Origin: Owenia fusiformis
Lineage: Eukaryota > Annelida > Polychaeta > Sabellida > Oweniidae
DNA: 64,000 nt
Direction: 5' to 3'
Assembly: GCA_903813345.2 (NCBI GenBank)
Contig: CAIIXF020000004.1
Coordinates: forward strand, 17,469,513-17,533,512
Shown here: piece after piece, positions 54,401 to 63,400 of the stretch
How positions within the stretch are numbered: the first letter of the stretch is position 1
Layout: the number at the start of each line of letters is the position of its first letter
Program-made: the position numbers and the translations under genes
Notes under the pieces: generated by a model
Told to the model about the DNA's origin: nothing
Database searches by the model: none
The model's input: the letters and a program-made list of their open reading frames with translations, nothing else

Positions 54401-57400
54401 GTCACCCGATTTCAGATCCCTGTAGAGGCCCCTTGGAAGGCTCCACATGCTGAGGAATGGGACAGTATGACAATGAAGGAATTCATGGACAAGCATTGCT
54501 GGACAGAGTAAGCATATACTTACTTGAATATGTCACACTGTACCTTTATGTCACACTTTATTTGAATATAAACCACATTTAGATAGCAACACAATAGAAT
54601 GAACTGTCATTTATTTTTAAGAATAATCAGCTATAACAAAGTGGGGTGAATTATTTGTCTATTGTTTTTCAAAAATGAACACTTGTCAAGCTATCCAAAA
54701 CCAGTGTGGCACAAAAGAAGATTGACTTTCACATGCTGTGCACTAAAGCTGAACTAACTATACCCTATTTACCCTTTCAATAGTTGAATTGTAAACACAA
54801 AAGAAATCAAACTTTAAACTCTACATACCCTTTTAAATGCAGTGCACTGAAGCTGAACTAATTACACCCACTCACTTCTCAATACACTTACCTCATAGTC
54901 AATACAAAAGAAATCAATTTTTCCTAAAATTGGATTATGGACCACTTACCTTTGAGTCAGAGTCAGTGCCCAGTGTGTGGTTTAAGTTAGATAAACAATT
55001 CATCTTGGGTCTTAGGAAAAAATAATGGCCTCGGGTCTTCGCCCTTGGCCATTATTTTTTCTAATCACCAAGACACATTGTTTATCCATTACATATATGT
55101 TAGACTTCATATATTAGACTTCATGTATTAAATATGTCACATTGTGCTTTATTTAATGTCACATTATATCTATATGTCACACTATACTTGAATTTATACT
55201 ATACTTGAACTTTTATGTCACACTGCACTTGAATTTTTATGTCACAATACATCTGTCAGACTGTATTAAATATGTCACATTCTGCTTAACAATAAATTAT
55301 AGTGAAATCAGCAAGGAAAATAAGTAAACTGAATACATGTACACATTTATTTATTATAGTCAACAATAAGGATAAATATTGTTTAAGGAAGCTCAAGTGG
55401 GGTCTTCAATTTACTAAAGGACAAAAAACAGCCCTTCAATACCTACCTTAACAAATGTAGCTGAAGTTTGTAACTTTGCAAAGCTTTTAGTTATTTGACC
55501 AGTCATGGGCCAATAGTGATGATTTCTCTATTGTTTTGTTTCTAATCTTCAATAACTGTCAGTGTCTTACTCCTCTCCCAATCAACTTGCGTTTTAGCAA
55601 TCAAATGGTCATAAAACCTTAGGAATAGAATAATGTTGTGAGAGTTAAGACCCTATGCATGATTGAACTTGATGGATACAATATGACAGTACAGTGCAGC
55701 CAGCTAAATGAAGACACTCAACCTGTTTTGTAGTGAGACTTACAAACTACATACCATGAGATACATTCATCCTATTGTTAAGGGAAAAGGTGTTGGACTT
55801 CGGGGAAAAATCTGTTTGATGTGGGGTTCATCCTCCATTCAGTGTTCAGATGTGGAAATGTATATAACACTGGATGGGCCCGTATCCAGAATGTGTATAG
55901 AAAGTACTTTCAAAGCACTCTCACGCTTTACCTTTCCTAAATGCTGCATGAAGGATCAGCCTCACACCCAACATCTTGCCCCGCACCCAACTTTCACATA
56001 TATGTGTTTGTTAGGTTCAGTAAGATTAACACAGCATTATTGTGTAAGGCCATTCTATGTTGTGAGGCTCATGAAGTGTCTGCACTCTACTTTATGTGGT
56101 ATATCAAGTGTTATGTGGTTTTAGGTTCAATAAGATTAACACATCATATTGTGTAAGACCATTCTATGTTGTGAGGCACATGAAGTGTCTACACTCTACC
56201 TTATGTGGTATATCGAGTGTTATGTGGTTTTAGGTTCAATAAGATTAACACAGCATTATTGTGTAAGGCCATTCTATGTTGTGAGGCACACGAAGTGTCT
56301 ACACTCTACCTTATGTGGTATATCAAGTGTTATGTGGTTTTAGGTTTAATAAGATTAACACAGCATTATTGTGTAAGGCCATTCTATGTTGCGAGGCACA
56401 TGAAGTTTCTACACTCTACCTTATGTGGTATATCAAGTGTTATGTGGTTTTAGGTTCAATAAGATTAACACAGCATTATTGTGTAAGGCCATTCTATGTT
56501 GTAAGGCACATGAAGTGTTTACACTGTACCTTATGTGGTATATCAAGTGTTATGTGGTTTTAGGTTCAATAAGAATAACACAGCATTATTGTGTAAGGCC
56601 ATTCTATGTTGTGAGGCACATGAAGTGTTTACACTCTACCTTATGTGGTATATCAAGTGTTATGTGGTTTTAGGTTTAATAATATTAACACAGCATTATT
56701 GTGTAAGGCCATTCTATGTTGTGAGGCACATGAAGTGTTTACACTCTACCTTATGTGGTATATCAAGTGTTATGTGGTTTTAGGTTTAATAAGATTAACA
56801 CAGCATTATTGTGTAAGACCATTCTATGTTGTGAGGCACATGAAGTGTTTACACTCTACCTTATGTGGTATATCAAGTGTTATGTGGTTTTAGGTTCAAT
56901 AAGATTAACACAGCATTATTGTGTAAGACCATTCTATGTTGTGAGGCACATGAAGTGTTTACACTCTACCTTATGTGGTATATCAAGTGTTATGTGGTTT
57001 TAGGTTCAATAAGATTAACACAGCATTATTGTGTAAGACCATTCTATGTTGTGAGGCACATGAAGTGTTTTCACTCTACCTTATGTGGTATATCAAGTGT
57101 TATGTGTTTGTTAGGTTCAATAAGATTAACACAGCATTATTGTGTAAGGCCATTCTATGTTGTGAGGCACATGAAGTGTTTTCACTCTACCTTATGTGGT
57201 ATATCAAGTGTTATGTGCTTGTTAGGTTCAATAAGATTAACACAGCATTATTGTGTAAGGCCATTCTATGTTGTGAGGCACATGAAGTGTCTACACTCTA
57301 CCTTATATGGTATATCAAGTGTTATGTGGTTTTAGGTTCAATAAGAATAACACAGCATTATTGTGTAAGGCCATTCTATGTTGTGAGGCACATGAAGTGT

Positions 57401-60400
57401 TTACACTCTACCTTATGTGGTATATCGAGTGTTATGTGGTTTTAGGTTCAATAAGATTAACACAGCATTATTGTGTAAGGCCATTCTATGTTGTGAGGCA
57501 CATGAAGTGTCTACACTCTACCTTATGTGGTATATCGAGTGTTATGTGGTTTTAGGTTCAATAGGAATAACACAGCATTATTGTGTAAGGCCATTCTATG
57601 TTGTGAGGCACATGAAGTGTTTACACTCTACTTTATGTGGTATATCAAGTGTTATGTGGTTTTAGGTTCAATAAGATTAACACAGCATTATTGTGTAAGG
57701 CCATTCTATGTTGTGAGGCACATGAAGTGTCTACACTCTACCTTATGTAGTATATCAAGTGTTATGTGGTTTTAGGTTCAATAAGATTAACACAGCATTA
57801 TTGTGTAAGGCCATTCTATGTTGTGAGGCACATGAAGTGTCTACACTCTACCTTATGTGGTATATCGAGTGTTATGTGGTTTTAGGTTCAATAAGATTTA
57901 CACAGCATTATTGTGTAAGGCCATTCTATGTTGTGAGGCACATGAAGTGTCTACACTCTACCTTATGTGGTATATCAAGTGTTATGTGGTTTTAGGTTCA
58001 ATAAGATTAACACAGCATTATTGTGTAAGGCCATTCTATGTTGCGAGGCACATGAAGTTTCTACACTCTACCTTATGTGGTATATCAAGTGTGGACAGGG
58101 CTTCCATAGACTCATCAGCATCACAAACGGCTCACAGGTAAGTACTAGTAGGTATACTATGTAAACATACATGCTGGTTCTGTAGTTAAACATTTTGTAT
58201 AAGATTGTAAGTAATTTTGTACCAGTTGGACTAAAACCCTATGTACCAGTGTGCTGATGATACTCTAAATGTTAAAATAGCTAAATTAGCACAAGTTATT
58301 TAAAGATTGTGAATTGGATCTTAAAGTGTAAAATTTTGGCTTTGTTCACCAAACTGTGACTTAACTGTCCTTCCTGACCCATCAGTGACCTTTGTCCAAT
58401 TAACCCTGAATCTCCTTAGCTTCTGTGGTGCCTGCAGTAGTAATTTATATGCTTTCTTCCACCTAGTCTTGTTAAAAGTGGAAGAATGCCTTTGGTATGT
58501 CCTAAAAGTGTTCCATGTAAAAATGTTTATAAGTGTACTTACAAATGTTCAAACAATGGGTCATGGGATTTTGCAGTTGTGCACTTACAGCTAGATGTTC
58601 ATAACTTCTTACAATGGGTCATGGGATTTTGAAGTTTTCCACTTACATATCTTCATACAATGGCTCATGGGATGTTGAAGTGTTCTTATTCCAGAGGAGC
58701 TCTTCTTCTACTCTAAATATAATGCACTTACATTCCTCTGCTCATTTACCCATAATGCCCATGCTTTGTATGCGATGGGTTTTCATCTTACAGTTGTGAC
58801 TTTCCTTGGCAAGAATGTATATATTAAATATATAAAAGTAAATAAAAATTACAAAAATGCATGCCATTAAAGATTATATATTTATTCATTTTTATATGAA
58901 CACTAATATTATCTATCTTAATCCATTGAGTGTATACAGTTTACTTTATAACCTTCCTGATTTTACTCTCATACTTACATCATGAGGTAAATTTTTTTCC
59001 ATCAACAGAAACAATAAAATATGTCCATATTATATAATGCATAACTCTAACAGTATCACTTGTGAATATTCCAGTTTTAAGCCCTGGACTCAGTGCAATG
59101 TTTAATGACCATTCCTTGAAGGTGTTGTTTCCAAAATTTGGACGAAATGCGCATCAAGTGTTAATTTTAGAAAACAATGTCTGAAAGGAATGGTTCGTGA
59201 TTGGTAATATAATGCATTGCACTTATATGAAATACTGTGTTCAGATTGGCTGGAATTGGACACACCTTGCGAGTGAATTATTTACCATTTGTTGAGGAAA
59301 ATCTCAAAATCATCAGGCCCTTACCTTTGGCCAGTTGACAATGTTTCATTGACACATTGATACACATTCAATTTATATTTCAAAAGCAAGAATATTCTTG
59401 TTTAACAGTTGCCATTTATAAAAATGTATAAAAGTTTAATATTGTGAATGATACATCTCCCATCTTACTTGCCCTAGCACTCCACATTGTTCTACCACAT
59501 TGAATGACTTGGAACCAATTATTTCTGACTAAGGGAAAGTTAGACCCTTGGTATGGGCTTGAAGAATAATATCTTATCAAAACATTTTTTTATTCTGGGC
59601 ATTTATTCCAAATTTTAGATTTGCAAAGGAAGTATTGACTGCAGCTACAAAATCAATTAATTGCAATGAGCTACATGAGGTATCTCTTCTTTATAACCTT
59701 TTGGGGTTGAAATCTGGAGGAGGCATAATAAGAATAACATCCATAGAAAATGGAGCTCAGGTAAAAATAATGACAGGTTGTATTCCTATAGCCCATGTTA
59801 AAGACATGTGTATGTACTATAAGAGGCCATTGCTTGAACACCAGTTGTCCTCATTCATCATTTATGAACATTAATTGTTGTCTTTGAACATTCATCATTC
59901 AACATTTATAATCTCTGAACAGTAATTGTTTCTGAACATTAATCATATATGAACATTAATTTTTTTCTGAACATTCATCATATATGAACATTTATTTTTT
60001 CTGAACATTCATCATATATGAACATTAATTGTTTCTGAACATTAATCAAATATGAACATTAATAATAGTCCTTGAATTTTTTATTGTCTATTAACATTCA
60101 TTAAGTAATGACCTTTGATAGCAAGTCGCTACTACTGCCTTTATGGCTCGGGGGTAGAGCATCTGTCTTGTGAGCAGGGGGTTGAATTTAGCACATTCCC
60201 TTTCAAGTCTTGTATCTGGCTTGATGAACAACAGATCACCGGACGGACGTGCCCAATGGTCGTGACAAATATTTGTGAGATTCATTGTCTGTCTTCATTC
60301 AATGGTTATGAACATTTGTTGTCTACTGTACAAATATTAATCGTTCATGAAATTCACTGTTCATGGCATTCATTGTCTACTAACATTCATTTGATAACAT

Positions 60401-63400
60401 TCATTGAAAGATTCTATATCAATGACATCCAGTGTAGGAACATGTCGTTACTTTATCCTTGCACGTTACATAGTTACTATTTTATATACATGTAATGTAC
60501 ATGCACTTATAATGATCATTTTTCCTCTTCCTGCTTCCTCTCTCCAGATTTGTTCATATCCATTATGTTCAAGACTGCTATTGTTTGATTGCTTGTTTGC
60601 TTATTTGTTAGTTTGTTTGTTTATTCAAGTTGTATGCTTATTTATTTATTTATTTATTTATTCAATGTTTCCTTAATTGGTGAAGGTTTGTTGCTTTTTT
60701 AGCAGTGTTTATTATTGTTTTTATTTATAGGTATATAGGCTATAATAAGATATTGGGATATTGTGAAGGAAAATATTGATATTAACTGAGGCAGCAGGAA
60801 GGGGCTGAAGAAAGATATCAGTATTTTCCCCATGGATATATCTATCGATTATCTATTCATATTGTATTTATTCTATATTCTGATTTCTAGACCCCTGCAA
60901 CACTTCAGATGATGTGATTTAATCACAAAAATACTAATCTTAATATTCTTTTGCATACATGTATATATATTTATTTTATTTATACATTGGATTTAATGTA
61001 AATATTTTAACTTTATAATTTGATCATATTAAAAACTTTGTTTACACTACATGAGGTACCTCACAACCCATTTAAAATCATGACAAATTAAGATATATTT
61101 ATGGTCGTATTAAAAACGGCAAACATGTACTCAAAAAGTATAAAATCCTGGAGAGAATGCTGATTATCGATACTCTATTTAAGGAGAGGAAACTGATCGG
61201 GGGACTTTCAACACTGCTGGAGAGAATGGCAGAGACTCTAGGGGACAAAGTCCTGCTGTCACATCCTGTCAATCGTATTGAACAGAGAGAAAGTATTGCC
61301 AGGGTCTATTGCGAGAATGGAGAAATGTATGAGGTACATACAATAAGCTTTTAAGAGGTCTTTTAATGTAGTATCAGATCTGTAGTTATGTCCTGTCAAT
61401 CGTATTGAACAGACAAACAATATTGTCAGGGTCTATTGTGAGAATGGAGAAATTTATGAGGTACATACAATAAGCTTTTAAGAGGTCTTTTAATGTAGTA
61501 TCAGATCTGTAGTTATGTCCTGTCAATCGTATTGAGCAGACAGAAAATATTGCCAGGGGCTATTGCAAGAATTGAGAAACATATGAGGTACATACAATAA
61601 GCTTTTAAGAGGTCTTTTAATGTAGTATCAGATCTGTAGTTATGTCCTGTCAATCGTATTGAACAGACAAACAATATTGCCAGGGTCTATTGTGAGAATG
61701 GAGAAATTTATGAGGTACATACAATAAGCTTTTAAGAGGTCTTTTAATGTAGTATCAGATCTGTAGTTATGTCCTGTCAATCGTATTGAGCAGACAGAAA
61801 ATATTGCCAGGGGCTATTGCAAGAATTGAGAAACATATGAGGTACATACAATAAGCTTTTAAGAGGTCTTTTAATGTAGTATCAGATCTGTAGTTATGTC
61901 CTGTCAATCGTATTGAACCAGACAGAAAATATTGCCAGGGGCTATTGCAAGAATTGAGAAACGTATGAGGTACACATCTGTTATTGCCATCCATAATTTG
62001 TGTTTTCGTGATTGCAAGTAAATTGCTGGCATTTTCTAAAATGCTCTCTGGTAGACACTTAAACAAATGATTCTTTTAATGTCAATTCAGTTGTATTGTT
62101 TTATCAATTAGAAAAGTAAGTTCATACTCTGATTAATGAAACATTAATGTAAGGTGTGTTTAATCTGAGAAAATGTGGACGCAATCTTGAAACAATAAAG
62201 TTAAAAATTACATGTTTGGTTGAGATTTGGACAAAACATTTTAACATTGTGTTAAGCATTGATGTCTGAAACTTCATATTGGACTCATGAACTCACTTTT
62301 TTCTTTGTATTTCTCATACATTGTAGGGTAAACATGTGATCAGCAGTATACCTCAAGCGCTACTAAATAGAGTGAGATTTGTTCCACCGCTGCCACCAAT
62401 GAAACTACAATTAATACAAAGGATCCCAATGGGTTCAATAATAAAAACCATGATGTTCTACAAAACAGCATTCTGGAGAGACATGAGTAAGTAGAACACT
62501 GATTTATATAGAAACTTAGACTGCAGTGCAATGCCTTAGGGCATTAAGATAAGCCATCCATTAATTTGTATATCTGTCCATCCCTCTCTTCCTTCTTTGT
62601 CAAGGTGATAACTCAAATCCCACTCGTCAGAATGGATGCTTAAATTAAAGCTGTTTTTAAACACAATTTCTTAAACAAGGGCTGAAGAGAATTCTCTACT
62701 CTTAATAAGAAGATAGCTTAACCCTTCGCAGTGATGATAAACTTTCAAATTTAAGTGGCCAGGCTAAAAAAGATGTGGCTTCATCTATACTACTAAACTA
62801 CCCTAACTAAATCCAGGGTTACAAATGTGTTACCATGTGGTAACAAAAAATAAGGGGACATGCAAAGGTTAATTGTCTGCCTTAATGATTATTTCTTCTA
62901 GATCTAAGTGGCCAGGCTGTAAGTCATGATGGGCCAGTTGGGTACACAATGCCGGATGACTTTGCGGAGGAGAAGAATAGCACACCTGCCATCATGGGCT
63001 TTATTCTGGCCAATGAGAGCAGGGATATGTGTGACATGTCTAAAGAGGAAAGGTGTGTGAATGCAATAGCACTTTGTTTTATCCAGTAATACATCATCCA
63101 TATTTCCATGAAATAAATACGCTTCTAATGTGACCAAGTCAGCTTCTTTAACCCTTTCCCAACGTGAATATATGAGGAAATGTTGGCCTGGTGACTGATA
63201 AGTAAGAGCGGTTTTTAGCTAAAAACTGGAAATGATGTATACCCGGGACCTATTCTTTAAATTTTATCACTAAAATACAATTTTAACAAGCAATATCACA
63301 TGTCAACAACTAGTCAAAATCTGGTGTAAAAATACTGAATAGAACTGGAGACATTGTCATTTCATTGATGTATGGAAATAAAAATAGTGGTCCCAAAAGG

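Noticed and set aside
56205-58164. Overlapping ~82-156 codon open frames across the 110-bp array
   Set aside because: They reflect absence of stops in a periodic, partly exon-derived unit. The 110-bp period is not a multiple of three, and units lack the exon donor.
60135-60210. Possible tRNA gene
   Set aside because: A-box-like start, but B box and acceptor stem pairing are missing; better read as a SINE remnant.
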